From NCBI GenBank assembly GCA_022793375.1, contig JAAWCS010000021.1, positions 62,001-126,000 of the forward strand: a DNA stretch of 64,000 bases, given 5' to 3'. The notes below the pieces were generated by a model that had not been told where the DNA came from, did no database searches, and worked only from the letters and a program-made list of their open reading frames with translations. Source of the DNA: Lachnospiraceae bacterium (GTDB lineage: Bacteria; Bacillota; Clostridia; Lachnospirales; Lachnospiraceae). Of this stretch, positions 52,064 through 60,298 are shown piece by piece. The translations under genes and the position numbers were made by a program. Each line of letters begins with the position of its first letter. The stretch's first letter is position 1.

Positions 52064-52849
52064 TCAGCTTCCGAGATAATTGCGCATGCTCTTTAAGGCG
52101 TTTTTCTCCAAACGGCTGACCTGGGCCTGGCTGATGCCGATCTCGTCGGCCACCTCCATCTGTGTCTTGCCGTCGAAAAAGCGCATCCGGATGATGTTCT
52201 GCTCCCGCCGCGGCAGCCGGTCGATGGCCTCTCTCAGGGCAATTTCCTCGACCCATTTTTCTTCTTTGTTCTTTTTATCGCTGATCTGGTCCATCACATA
52301 GAGGGTATCCCCGCCCTCCGTGTAAACCGGATCAAACAGGCTTACCGGGCTCTGGATCGCATCCATTGCGAACACGACTTCCTCCCGCGTGATTCCGACC
52401 TCCTCGGCGATCTCGTTGAGCGTCGGTTCCTTGCAGTTTTTCTTCATCAGGTTTTCTTTGGCATAGATCGCTTTGTAGGCCGTATCCCGCAGCGAACGGC
52501 TTACCCGGATGCTGCTGGAGGAATCCCTAAGGTAACGTTTGACTTCCCCAACGATCATCGGTACGGCATACGTTGAAAATTTTACGTCATAGGTATCGGG
52601 CTGGAAGTTGTCGATGGCTTTCATCAGGCCGATGCAGCCGATCTGAAACAAATCGTCCAGATTTTCGTTGCCGCCGGAAAACCGCTGGATGACGCTCAGC
52701 ACCAGCCTCAAGTTCCCCTTAATGTACAACTCCCTGGCTTCCTTGTCCCCCTTTTGCACGCGGCGGAACAGTTCCGTTTTCTCCGTCTCGTTTAAAACCG
52801 GCAGAGAAGCCGTGTTTACCCCGCATATTTCTACCTTGTATACTGCCAT
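52064..52849 (-). CDS. sigG: sporulation sigma factor SigG
   Basis: 261-residue late forespore sigma factor. The N-terminal EICGVNTASLPVLNETEK is a SigG signature. Region 2 includes NLDDLFQIGCIGLMKAIDNF and KFSTYAVPMIVGEVKRYLRD; region 4 includes QNIIRMRFFDGKTQMEVADE and GISQAQVSRLEKNALK. I chose the ATG at 52849 because GGAGG lies just before an in-frame GTG three codons earlier and would overlap it. In many spore formers it directly follows sigE, but here the potABCD operon lies between. Confidence 0.97.
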   Translation of the reverse strand: MAVYKVEICGVNTASLPVLNETEKTELFRRVQKGDKEARELYIKGNLRLVLSVIQRFSGGNENLDDLFQIGCIGLMKAIDNFQPDTYDVKFSTYAVPMIVGEVKRYLRDSSSSIRVSRSLRDTAYKAIYAKENLMKKNCKEPTLNEIAEEVGITREEVVFAMDAIQSPVSLFDPVYTEGGDTLYVMDQISDKKNKEEKWVEEIALREAIDRLPRREQNIIRMRFFDGKTQMEVADEIGISQAQVSRLEKNALKSMRNYLGS

Positions 52850-52882
52850 CCCAGACACCTCCGCACATCATGTTGTATTGAA

Positions 52883-52911
52883 ATCATGCACGGTTTTGGG
52901 GTGGTTTATAC
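52883..52911 (-). promoter_or_regulatory. possible forespore promoter of sigG
   Basis: The minus strand has GTATA (52907-52911), a 15-base spacer and GTGCATGAT (52883-52891), loosely like SigF/SigG promoters. Weak evidence. Confidence 0.3.
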
Positions 52912-52971
52912 AGAGAAAATGCAGGGGAATTTTACCTGTCCCGGAATGCGATTCGGGCCTTGACAAACAGC

Positions 52972-53004
52972 CGGCGGTCTGCTACGAAAGAAGGCAGGCC
53001 GCCG
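52972..53004 (-). other. hairpin after potD
   Basis: CGGCGG-CTGC and GCAG-CCGCCG pair just after the potD stop, but no T-run follows. It may stabilise the mRNA end or act with Rho. Confidence 0.45.
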
Positions 53005-53011
53005 AAAAACC

Positions 53012-54058
53012 TTAATCCAACGCGGCCTTAAAGGCCGTATACACCTCGTCGTGGACCGCCAGCGCTTCCGCGCCGACATTCATAATAAATTCGCCCTCCG
53101 GGATTTCCTCCGTGGAGATAACTAAGCTTTCCTGGAAATCCTCTGGCAGGTATTCATAGGCCGCCTTGTTCGGGCACAGATACCATACCTGTGTGGAAAT
53201 ATCCGCGCCGACTTCCCCCTGCAGAATATAGTTCAAAAACTGATAGGCATTGTCCGCGTGCGGCGCGTTCGCCGGTACGAAAAGAGCGTCGCAGCCAAAG
53301 CCAAGCCCCTCCTTCGGATAGACGACTTTCAAATCCGGATTGCCCTGCAGGGCCAGCACAACCTGCGAGGTAAACAAAAACGCCACGCTCACGTCGCCGC
53401 TCAGCAGATAATCCTGTGTCTGATCGTTGCTGAGCACACGGACATTCGGCGCTAAGTCAAGGAGCATCTTTCCGGCCTGACGGATCGTATCCGCGTTTTC
53501 CGTATTAAAGGATTCCCCCATAATCTTCAGCGCAATTCCCGTAATCACGCGTTCCGTATCCATGATGCCGACGCTGTCCTCCAGCGAAGGATCCCACAGG
53601 GATTCATAGCCGGTAATCTCGGTCGTTACGCGGGACGGATCATAGACAATCAGCGGGATGCCCGGCGCGTAGGGCACCGTATACTCGTCGTTTTGATCGT
53701 AAAAAAATCCCTGGTACAGCGGATCGATGTTAGCCAGATTGGGGATCTTTTCTTTGTCCAGTTTGCCGACCAGCCCCTCTTTAATCGCAATGTCGATGAT
53801 ATAGTCCGAAGCCAGGATCAAATCGTAGTCGCCGCCGTCGGCGTTTTCCAATACCGACAGCATCTGTTCGTTGGTCTCAAAATTGGTGTAGTTGATGCGG
53901 ATGCCGGTAGCTTCCTCAAATTCCGCCACCACGTTGTCGGGAATATAGTCCTCCCAGGTGTAGATGTTCAGTTCCTTTTCTTTGGAACCGCCGCAGCCGG
54001 ACAGCAGGGACAATACCATCGCCGCTGCCAGCATCCAGGCTAACTGTTTACGTCTCAT
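53012..54058 (-). CDS. potD: spermidine/putrescine ABC transporter binding lipoprotein
   Basis: 348-residue PotD-type polyamine-binding protein. The signal peptide has lipobox LLSGC; the mature start ELNIYTWEDYIPDNVVAEFEEATGIRI is typical. Conserved segments include YDLILASDYIIDIAIKEGLV, VPYAPGIPLIVYDP and FLFTSQVVLAL. The ATG at 54058 (MRRKQLAWML) follows GAGGAGGAAAAAAAT. It is the last gene of potABCD. Confidence 0.94.
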   Translation of the reverse strand: MRRKQLAWMLAAAMVLSLLSGCGGSKEKELNIYTWEDYIPDNVVAEFEEATGIRINYTNFETNEQMLSVLENADGGDYDLILASDYIIDIAIKEGLVGKLDKEKIPNLANIDPLYQGFFYDQNDEYTVPYAPGIPLIVYDPSRVTTEITGYESLWDPSLEDSVGIMDTERVITGIALKIMGESFNTENADTIRQAGKMLLDLAPNVRVLSNDQTQDYLLSGDVSVAFLFTSQVVLALQGNPDLKVVYPKEGLGFGCDALFVPANAPHADNAYQFLNYILQGEVGADISTQVWYLCPNKAAYEYLPEDFQESLVISTEEIPEGEFIMNVGAEALAVHDEVYTAFKAALD

Positions 54059-54120
54059 TTTTTTCCTCCTCGTTTTTTGGTATCCGGCCTTGCCGTCCGC
54101 ACAGCGGCGGCCCCGGCCCG

Positions 54121-54921
54121 TTACAGCTTCTTTTTTTGCAGCCGGCCGGACAAAAGAACCAAAAATATCGTCACGGCCAGCATCAGCGTACAAAGCGCAT
54201 TGATTTCCGGCGTCACGCCGGTTTTCAACTGGGTATAAATTTTGACCGGCAGCGTGCTGATCCGCGCCCCGGCGACAAAGATGCTGATTACCACGTCGTC
54301 CAAAGACATGGCGAACGACAAAAGCATCCCCGAGGCAATGGCCGGCGCGATCAGCGGCAGCGTGATGTCAAAAAACACCTGCCGTTCTCTGGCGCCTAAG
54401 TCGCGGGCCGCCTCGGCGTATGATTTATCGATGCCGATCAGGCGGGCCTTTACCATCATATACACATAGGGCACGCAGAAAGCGCTGTGTCCCAGGACCA
54501 GTGTCGTCATGCCGAAGGGCAGGGAAAGCAGGCTGAAAAACACCATAAATACCATGCCCAAAATAATTTCCGGAACCATGATCGGCACTAAAATCAGGTA
54601 GTCTAACATCCCTTTGGAACGAAAATGCACCCGCGACATGCCCACCGCCCCCAGCGTACCGATCACGCCGGCGATTGCGCTGGCCGAAAGTCCCAGCACA
54701 ACGCTGTTTTGCAGGGCCTGCAAAAGCCCTCTATCGTGCAGCATTTCCTCATACCAGGACAGCGTAAAGCCTCCCCACACGACGGATGTTTTGGAGGCGT
54801 TAAAGGAATACAGGATTACCATCAGAATCGGCAGATACATAAGCGCCAGCAAAACGCCCAGGTAGCAGTCCGACGGACGGATTCGTTTCTTTTTACGCGA
54901 ACGCGTTTTTTTCTCTTCCAT
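54121..54921 (-). CDS. potC: spermidine/putrescine ABC transporter permease PotC
   Basis: 266-residue permease with six membrane helices. The N-terminal tail is strongly basic (KKTRSRKKKRIR). The EAA coupling loop reads KSYAEAARDLGARERQVFFDITLPLIAPA. Middle parts DRGLLQALQNSVVLGLSAS and GMVFMVFFSLLSLPFGMTTLV are PotC-like. AAGGAGGCGCG precedes the ATG. It starts 10 bases after the potB stop. It forms the membrane channel with PotB. Confidence 0.94.
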   Translation of the reverse strand: MEEKKTRSRKKKRIRPSDCYLGVLLALMYLPILMVILYSFNASKTSVVWGGFTLSWYEEMLHDRGLLQALQNSVVLGLSASAIAGVIGTLGAVGMSRVHFRSKGMLDYLILVPIMVPEIILGMVFMVFFSLLSLPFGMTTLVLGHSAFCVPYVYMMVKARLIGIDKSYAEAARDLGARERQVFFDITLPLIAPAIASGMLLSFAMSLDDVVISIFVAGARISTLPVKIYTQLKTGVTPEINALCTLMLAVTIFLVLLSGRLQKKKL

Positions 54922-54930
54922 CGCGCCTCC

Positions 54931-55782
54931 TTACAAAAGTCCTTCCAGTTCATCGGAATGGGTAATCTTGCGGTACGTCCAGATAAACAGCATCGTAAAT
55001 GCCATCAGTACGACCGACAGCGCCGCCGCAAACGGCCAGTCGCGTGTGCTCATCAGCTGATCCCGGATCAGGTTGCCCACCAGCATGATCTTGCCCCCGC
55101 CCAGGATATCGGCGATGAAAAACAGGCCCATCGAAGGGATGAACACGAGGATCACGCCCGACAAAATCCCCGGCAAAGTCAGCTTTAACGTCACGGTCGC
55201 AAAGGCCTGCCAGTTCTTAGCCCCCAAATCCTTGGCCGCTTCCACCAGCGACCAGTCCATTTTTTCCGCGCTGCTGTATACGGCCAGCACCATGAACGGC
55301 AGCAGCGCGTAGACCATTCCGGCCAGCACCGCCTTATAATTGTACAAAAGCTTCAGGCTGTCCTCAATCAGGCCAAACCGCAGCAAAGCCTGCTCGGCCA
55401 GGCCGTTGCTGCGAAAGAGAATCATCCAGCCGTACATGCGCATCAGCGCATTGGTCCAGAAGGGAATCACCACCAGCAGCATGACCAGAGATTTTCTCTT
55501 TGCCGGCAGCCGGGCCATAAAATAACCGAACGGATAGCCGACCAGCAGCGTTAAAAACGTCGTCGTAAAGGCCAGTTTCACCGATTCGACAAAGGTATCC
55601 CTGTAAACCGGCTGCAAAATCTTACGATAGCTGTCCAGGCTGAAGGCGGCTTCCACGCCCCAGACCTCGGCCCGCTGCATAAAGCTCAGCGCCAGCATGT
55701 ACAAAAGAGGGGCCGCTACAAACAGCAGGGTAAACACGTACAGCGGCGCAATGAGCAGTCCGTCTTTAGAGCGCTTCTTCAT
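54931..55782 (-). CDS. potB: spermidine/putrescine ABC transporter permease PotB
   Basis: 283-residue permease, six helices. It has FVESVKLAFTTTFLTLLVGYPFGYFMA, the PFWTNALMRMYGW segment typical of PotB, and the EAA loop WSLVEAAKDLGAKNWQAFATVTLKLTLPG. GGGGAGGAAGTCG precedes the ATG at 55782, which overlaps the potA stop by 17 bases. Confidence 0.94.
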   Translation of the reverse strand: MKKRSKDGLLIAPLYVFTLLFVAAPLLYMLALSFMQRAEVWGVEAAFSLDSYRKILQPVYRDTFVESVKLAFTTTFLTLLVGYPFGYFMARLPAKRKSLVMLLVVIPFWTNALMRMYGWMILFRSNGLAEQALLRFGLIEDSLKLLYNYKAVLAGMVYALLPFMVLAVYSSAEKMDWSLVEAAKDLGAKNWQAFATVTLKLTLPGILSGVILVFIPSMGLFFIADILGGGKIMLVGNLIRDQLMSTRDWPFAAALSVVLMAFTMLFIWTYRKITHSDELEGLL

Positions 55783-56779
55783 CGACTTCCTCCCCGGCCG
55801 CAGTCTCGTCCTTCTCCACGGGTACGCCGTGCTCCGGTCTCCAGCTGACATACAGCCGCTCTCCCGGCTGCCAGGCCGCGTCTATGCCGTGACGGCTGGC
55901 TGTAACCGGCGTGCCGTCCGTCAGTTCCAGCCCGATCCGCAGCATCCCGCCCACAAAGCTTTTTTCTTTGACAACGGCCGCCAGCGCGCCCGGCGTCTCC
56001 TGCCCGTCCAGCAAAATCTGTTCGCTGCGCACCGCCAGCATCCGGCCGTCAACGCGGATAATATTCGCATTCCCCACAAAACGGGCCACATACGAAGTAC
56101 GGGGCCGGTCGTAGATTTCCTGCGCCGACCCGATCTGCACAAACCGTCCCTCCCGCATCACGGCAATGCGGTCGGACATATTCAGCGCTTCCTCCTGGTC
56201 GTGCGTGATATAGATAAAGGTAATCCCCAGCCGTTTCTGCAATCGTTTTAATTCGGTCTGCATCTGGCGGCGCAGCTGCAAATCCAGCGCTCCTAACGGC
56301 TCGTCTAACAAAAGCACCTGCGGCTCGTTTACCAGCGCCCGGGCAATCGCCACCCGCTGGCGCTGGCCGCCGGAGAGTTCGGACGGCATCCTCTTTTCAT
56401 ATCCCTCCAGCTGCACCAGCTTCAGAGATTCCGTCACGGCCCTGGCAATCTCCGGCCGGCTTTTTTTCTTCAGTTTCAGGCTGTAGCCAATATTGGCCGC
56501 CACATCCATGTGCGGAAACAGAGCGTAGTTTTGAAATACCGTATTCACATTCCGCTGCCAGGGCTCGCGCTCTGTCACGTCCTCGCCGTTTAAAAGCACC
56601 CTCCCGCGGTCCGGCGTCTCCAGACCGGCCACAATGCGCAGAGTCGTCGTCTTGCCGCAGCCAGACGAACCTAACAGCGTCAAAAACTCCCCGCGGGCAA
56701 TCTCCAGATCAATCCCCCGCAGCACCCGGGTCTTGCCAAAGCTTTTTTCAATTCCTTCCAGTATCAGTACGTTGCTCAA
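55766..56779 (-). CDS. potA: spermidine/putrescine ABC transporter ATP-binding protein
   Basis: 337-residue ABC ATPase energising PotBC. It has Walker A LLGSSGCGKTTTLRIVAG, Q-loop VNTVFQNYALFPHM, signature SELSGGQRQRVAIARAL, Walker B VLLLDEPLGALD and H-loop YITHDQEEAL. The C-terminal TOBE domain runs from ~240. The start appears to be TTG at 56779, placed 9 bases after GGGAGGG; an ATG 13 codons upstream has no site. First gene of the operon, with a consensus promoter at 56887-56915. Confidence 0.94.
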   Translation of the reverse strand: MSNVLILEGIEKSFGKTRVLRGIDLEIARGEFLTLLGSSGCGKTTTLRIVAGLETPDRGRVLLNGEDVTEREPWQRNVNTVFQNYALFPHMDVAANIGYSLKLKKKSRPEIARAVTESLKLVQLEGYEKRMPSELSGGQRQRVAIARALVNEPQVLLLDEPLGALDLQLRRQMQTELKRLQKRLGITFIYITHDQEEALNMSDRIAVMREGRFVQIGSAQEIYDRPRTSYVARFVGNANIIRVDGRMLAVRSEQILLDGQETPGALAAVVKEKSFVGGMLRIGLELTDGTPVTASRHGIDAAWQPGERLYVSWRPEHGVPVEKDETAAGEEVDEEAL

Positions 56780-56886
56780 TGTATGCCCTCCCGGCTTGTT
56801 CTTTCCTCTGTCCGACATTCGTTGTGCCGGTCCGTTTTCCGGCGTCTTTAAATCCCTATTTTTTTAGTAGGATTTCATTTTATAAA

Positions 56887-56915
56887 ATTATAGGGGGTTT
56901 TGGAAAGAATGTCAA
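56887..56915 (-). promoter_or_regulatory. consensus promoter of potABCD
   Basis: The minus strand has TTGACA (56910-56915), a 17-base spacer and TATAAT (56887-56892). Both are perfect. Confidence 0.88.
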
Positions 56916-56962
56916 GCCCTGCCAAAATCAAATCGCCGCAGGTGATCCGTGATTTTCGCATA

Positions 56963-57007
56963 GAAAAACTCCCCGATTTTTGGTAAGACAATTGTACCGC
57001 AATCGGG
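56963..57007 (-). terminator. terminator after sigE
   Basis: CCCGATT and AATCGGG pair around an inner GGTA/TTACC stem, with AGTTTTTC following on the minus strand. Confidence 0.72.
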
Positions 57008-57023
57008 AAGCCAGGGCAAGCTT

Positions 57024-57761
57024 TTAACCAAATTTCACAATTTCTTTTTTCAGACGCTTCATGATCTTTTTTTCCAGGCGGGAAATATACGACTGGGAAA
57101 TCCCCAGCAGATCCGCCACCTCCTTCTGCGTCATCTCCTCTCCGTCCTCCTGGTTTAAGCCGAAGCGAAGCTCGACAATCCGTTTCTCCCGCTCGTCCAG
57201 ACGGTCGATCGCCAGCTGCAGCAGCTCCTTTTCGACTTCCTCTTCGATATCCTGGCCGATGATGTCCCCGTCCGTGCCCAGAATATCCGACAAAAGCAGC
57301 TCGTTGCCGTCCCAGTCCACATTCAGCGGTTCGTCGATCGACACCTCGACGCGCGTCTTGCTGCTGCGGCGCAGATACATCAAAATCTCGTTCTCAATGC
57401 AGCGCGAGGCATAAGTCGCCAATTTGATATTTTTCACCGGGTTAAAGGTATTGATCGCTTTGATTAGCCCGATCGTGCCGATGGAGATCAGATCCTCCAC
57501 GCCGACCCCGGTATTATCAAATTTTTTGGCTATGTAAACCACCAGGCGAAGATTGCGTTCAATCAGTATCGAACGCGCCCCTTCGTCGCCCTCCGCCAGC
57601 AGGCCTAAATAGCGGCCCTCCTCCTCCGGATCCAGCGGAGACGGCAGGATATCGCTGCCCCCGATGTAATGAACCTCATTCTGGTTGGCAAACATGAGGT
57701 TGCGCATGCTTGGCAGCAGCTTAAATTTGAATTGCCCTGGTACGGATACTTTAATGATCAT
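57024..57761 (-). CDS. sigE: sporulation sigma factor SigE (pro-sigma-E)
   Basis: 245-residue early mother-cell sigma factor. The N-terminal pro-sequence ([19 protein letters not shown]... to about HYIGGSD) must be cut by SpoIIGA for activity; the YIGGS motif marks the processing region. Region 2 is [21 protein letters not shown] with [20 protein letters not shown]; region 4 is [34 protein letters not shown] precedes the ATG, and that site includes the spoIIGA stop, so translation is coupled. A terminator follows. Confidence 0.98.
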   Translation of the reverse strand: MIIKVSVPGQFKFKLLPSMRNLMFANQNEVHYIGGSDILPSPLDPEEEGRYLGLLAEGDEGARSILIERNLRLVVYIAKKFDNTGVGVEDLISIGTIGLIKAINTFNPVKNIKLATYASRCIENEILMYLRRSSKTRVEVSIDEPLNVDWDGNELLLSDILGTDGDIIGQDIEEEVEKELLQLAIDRLDEREKRIVELRFGLNQEDGEEMTQKEVADLLGISQSYISRLEKKIMKRLKKEIVKFG

Positions 57762-58667
57762 CTAGTTCCTCCTCTTCTTGTCCGTCCGTGAATGCAGCAG
57801 CATCCGGTAGTTCTTTTCTTTTGACAGCGGCGTTGTACAAAACCCGATCAAAGGCGTTTTTTCATAAAAGCCGCCTGTCCCGCGCAGGCTTTCCAGCGCC
57901 ATCACCGGCAGCAGGCCGTGCGCGTCTCCCAAACTTTGACAGGGGACCAGATAAGCCGGCGTGTCTCCCCACGCATCCCCGCCGCTCTCCTGCGGCAGGC
58001 CCGCGGCCTGTGTAAGCCAGGTTAAACGGCGGCAGGTCTCTGCTCCCAGCAGTTCTTCGCAGGCGGAAAGCTCCAGGATGTGAACGGCTTTGCCGGTAAA
58101 CGGGTCGTAGAGCTGGTTTCCGCTGTCCCACAAAGCGGCTACCGTCAGCTGCCTCCCCTTGTAGGTAAGGGTTATATCCTGGATATATTCCCGGCACCGG
58201 CTCGCTTCCCGGTATCGCAGGGCGCATTCCGCCGCCAGCAGGCTTGCGGCCATGGCGGCTGTCAGCAGCCAGACTGAAATGGCCTCCGCCTCCTGGCCCG
58301 CCATCCACAGACGCCAGAAACGGCCGAACGTAGTGCCGTCGTAGACGACATGGATCAGCCCGCCCAGCGCGATTGCCGACACATACAGGCAAAGCACGGC
58401 GCGCAAAAGCTCCCGCGCGCTTGGGGGCCGGCAGGCGATCCAGATCATGCCGCAGGCAGCCGGGCCCAGGCTGAGCAGACGCGTCAGCCCGCCGGAAAGC
58501 CCAAACGCAGCGCACAGACAGACCCACAAAGCGCCGCCGGCCGCGGCCGCCGAAACGGCCAGCGGACGAAATCGGCGCTTTAAAAGCCGCCCCGCCAGCA
58601 GCAAAACCGCCGCATCCATCATCCAGTTCACACAAAACAATACGTCTATGTAAAGTACAGACTGCAT
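57762..58667 (-). CDS. spoIIGA: sigma-E processing peptidase SpoIIGA
   Basis: 301-residue membrane aspartic protease that activates pro-sigma-E at the forespore septum. Five N-terminal helices (VLYIDVLFCVNWMMDAAVLLL first) are followed by a cytosolic protease domain with the catalytic motif VAALWDSGNQLYDPFTGKAVHI. The ATG at 58667 follows GAGGATCGCGCC; a frame 31 codons longer is rejected. Its stop abuts the sigE start codon directly. A TATAAT and a Spo0A-like box lie upstream. Confidence 0.95.
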   Translation of the reverse strand: MQSVLYIDVLFCVNWMMDAAVLLLAGRLLKRRFRPLAVSAAAAGGALWVCLCAAFGLSGGLTRLLSLGPAACGMIWIACRPPSARELLRAVLCLYVSAIALGGLIHVVYDGTTFGRFWRLWMAGQEAEAISVWLLTAAMAASLLAAECALRYREASRCREYIQDITLTYKGRQLTVAALWDSGNQLYDPFTGKAVHILELSACEELLGAETCRRLTWLTQAAGLPQESGGDAWGDTPAYLVPCQSLGDAHGLLPVMALESLRGTGGFYEKTPLIGFCTTPLSKEKNYRMLLHSRTDKKRRN

Positions 58668-58715
58668 GGCGCGATCCTCATTACCAGCATGCAAATTTTC
58701 CAGAACATGGGAATT

Positions 58716-58749
58716 ATTATAAGAAAGGTGAATTGAAAATACAGTCGAA
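58716..58749 (-). promoter_or_regulatory. Spo0A-type promoter of spoIIGA-sigE
   Basis: TATAAT on the minus strand (58716-58721) has no good -35. A box TTCGACT (plus strand AGTCGAA, 58743-58749), one base from the Spo0A consensus, lies 21 bases upstream, where Spo0A sits in the Bacillus spoIIG promoter. Confidence 0.55.
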
Positions 58750-58818
58750 AGAAGGGACAAGGAAATGGTATTCTAAACGCACGGATTCGTATTCCTGCCG
58801 GCTTATTCTTTTGCGCAA

Positions 58819-58872
58819 ATAAAAAGGGGCTGTGAAAACCGGAGTTTCAACTCCTATATTTTCACAGCTCCC
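58819..58872 (-). terminator. terminator of the SPFH-RHH operon
   Basis: On the minus strand GGAGCTGTGAAAA pairs with TTTTCACAGCCCC, enclosing an inner GGAGTT/AACTCC stem, then TTTTTATTT. Confidence 0.88.
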
Positions 58873-58912
58873 TATAAACCGTATTACCGTCTGCCGGCCG
58901 GTCGCACTCCTT

Positions 58913-59113
58913 TTACAGATCCAGTTCGGGCGGCACAGAAAACTCGTCGGGAACGTATTTCCCGTTCTTTTTGCGCTGCCGCACGCACTCGGTTAAAAGA
59001 TACTCAATCTGTCCGTTTACCGAGCGAAAATCGTCCTCCGCCCAGGCGGCAATCGCATTGTACAGCTTGGCGGACAGGCGCAGCGGCACCTGTTTTTTCT
59101 GGTTATCGCCCAT
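58913..59113 (-). CDS. small Arc-like ribbon-helix-helix protein
   Basis: 66 residues. The pattern [20 protein letters not shown] (strand and first helix) followed by [21 protein letters not shown] (second helix) is the Arc/MetJ ribbon-helix-helix fold, which dimerises and binds DNA through the paired N-terminal strand. A short acidic tail ends PPELDL. It starts one base after the SPFH stop, and the SPFH 3' end supplies the ribosome site. It ends at the operon terminator. A palindrome at the operon start site (60152-60165) is a candidate autoregulatory target (inference). Confidence 0.82.
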   Translation of the reverse strand: MGDNQKKQVPLRLSAKLYNAIAAWAEDDFRSVNGQIEYLLTECVRQRKKNGKYVPDEFSVPPELDL

Positions 59114-59114
59114 A

Positions 59115-60134
59115 CTAATACAGGGTGCCGGAATTGACGACCGGCTGGGCGTCGTGGTTGCCGCAGAGCACTACCAAAAGATTGGATACCATGGCGGCCT
59201 TGCGCTCTTCGTCAAGCGTCACCACATTGTTTTCGTTCAAGCGCTCTAAGGCCATCTCCACCATGCCGACCGCCCCGTCGACAATCATCTTGCGGGCGTC
59301 GATGATCGCCGAAGCCTGCTGCCGCTGCAGCATGACGGCCGCGATCTCCGTGGCATAGGCCAGATAGGTGATCCGGGCCTCCAAAATCTCGATGCCGGCC
59401 TCCTCGACCCGCGCCTGGATCTCGTCGCGGATCCGTCCTGCCACGATCTCGCTGGAGCCGCGCAGGCTTCCCTCGTCGGCAATGCCGTCGCCGGTCGTGT
59501 CCACATTCGGCGCTACGTCGTAGGGATACAGGCGGACGATATTGCGCAGGGCGCTGTCGCACTGCAAGGATAAAAATTCCTTGTAATTATCCACGTTAAA
59601 CACGGCTTTGGCCGTATCCACCACCCGCCAGGTCACGGCTATACCGATCTCCACCGGGTTGCCCAGACAGTCGTTGATCTTTTGACGGTTGTTGTTCAGC
59701 GTCATAATTTTCAGGGACAGTTTCTTGCTGTTTCCCTCCATGGATATGTTCATATTGCCCCCGTTGCCCAGCACGGCCAAAGGCGACTGCGTCTTGACGT
59801 CCCCGCTCTGGTTGAGCTGGGTCTTGGCCGCGGGATTGACACTCATGCAAAACGGGTTGACAAAGTAGAAGCCATCGCCCTTCAGCGTACCCACATACCG
59901 GCCGAACAGCGTCAGCACCAGCGCCTCCTGAGGCTTTAAAACCTTCAGCCCCAGCAGCGGAATCCAGCCAAGGAACAGTACCACCATGCTTACGATAAAG
60001 AGCGCCGGACTTTCCTTTGCCTCCAGCTTTATGATACCGAATATAAATCCGGCCATCGCCAGGGTATACACGGCTATTTCCAAAAGAAGAACCAGCATAC
60101 CGTTCTTTTTGCCGTTTAATACTTTTTCATTCAT
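59115..60134 (-). CDS. SPFH/band 7 domain membrane protein
   Basis: 339-residue protein with two N-terminal membrane helices (~12-35, ~45-65), then an SPFH domain ([62 protein letters not shown]) and a C-terminal coiled coil ([33 protein letters not shown]). Family members build microdomain rings or cages that organise membrane proteins and proteases. AGGAGGATGCGAGG precedes the ATG. Unlike many, no NfeD-type protein is beside it; instead an RHH protein is in the operon. Confidence 0.92.
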   Translation of the reverse strand: MNEKVLNGKKNGMLVLLLEIAVYTLAMAGFIFGIIKLEAKESPALFIVSMVVLFLGWIPLLGLKVLKPQEALVLTLFGRYVGTLKGDGFYFVNPFCMSVNPAAKTQLNQSGDVKTQSPLAVLGNGGNMNISMEGNSKKLSLKIMTLNNNRQKINDCLGNPVEIGIAVTWRVVDTAKAVFNVDNYKEFLSLQCDSALRNIVRLYPYDVAPNVDTTGDGIADEGSLRGSSEIVAGRIRDEIQARVEEAGIEILEARITYLAYATEIAAVMLQRQQASAIIDARKMIVDGAVGMVEMALERLNENNVVTLDEERKAAMVSNLLVVLCGNHDAQPVVNSGTLY

Positions 60135-60151
60135 CCTCGCATCCTCCTGTT

Positions 60152-60165
60152 TTTTGATATCAAAA
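60152..60165. promoter_or_regulatory. palindromic operator candidate at the SPFH-RHH start site
   Basis: TTTTGATATCAAAA is a perfect 14-bp palindrome immediately after the -10 box, where a bound repressor would block transcription. A half-site TGATAT also overlaps the -10. Confidence 0.55.
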
Positions 60166-60193
60166 TCATATCACTTTAATTTCTTTTTGTCAA
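60165..60193 (-). promoter_or_regulatory. promoter of the SPFH-RHH operon
   Basis: The minus strand has TTGACA (60188-60193), a 17-base spacer and TATGAT (60165-60170). Confidence 0.85.
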
Positions 60194-60298
60194 GATGCGA
60201 TTTTGAAATAAACCTGCCTGCGCCGCTAACGCAGCGCACCGTCAAGGCATGAAAGCCCGATTGGCACGTAACTGCGCCCGACAGCCCTGCGCCGGCTT

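Noticed and set aside
52960-52990. Plus-strand TTGACA near 52960 as a promoter
   Set aside because: There is no matching -10 box and no plus-strand gene downstream.
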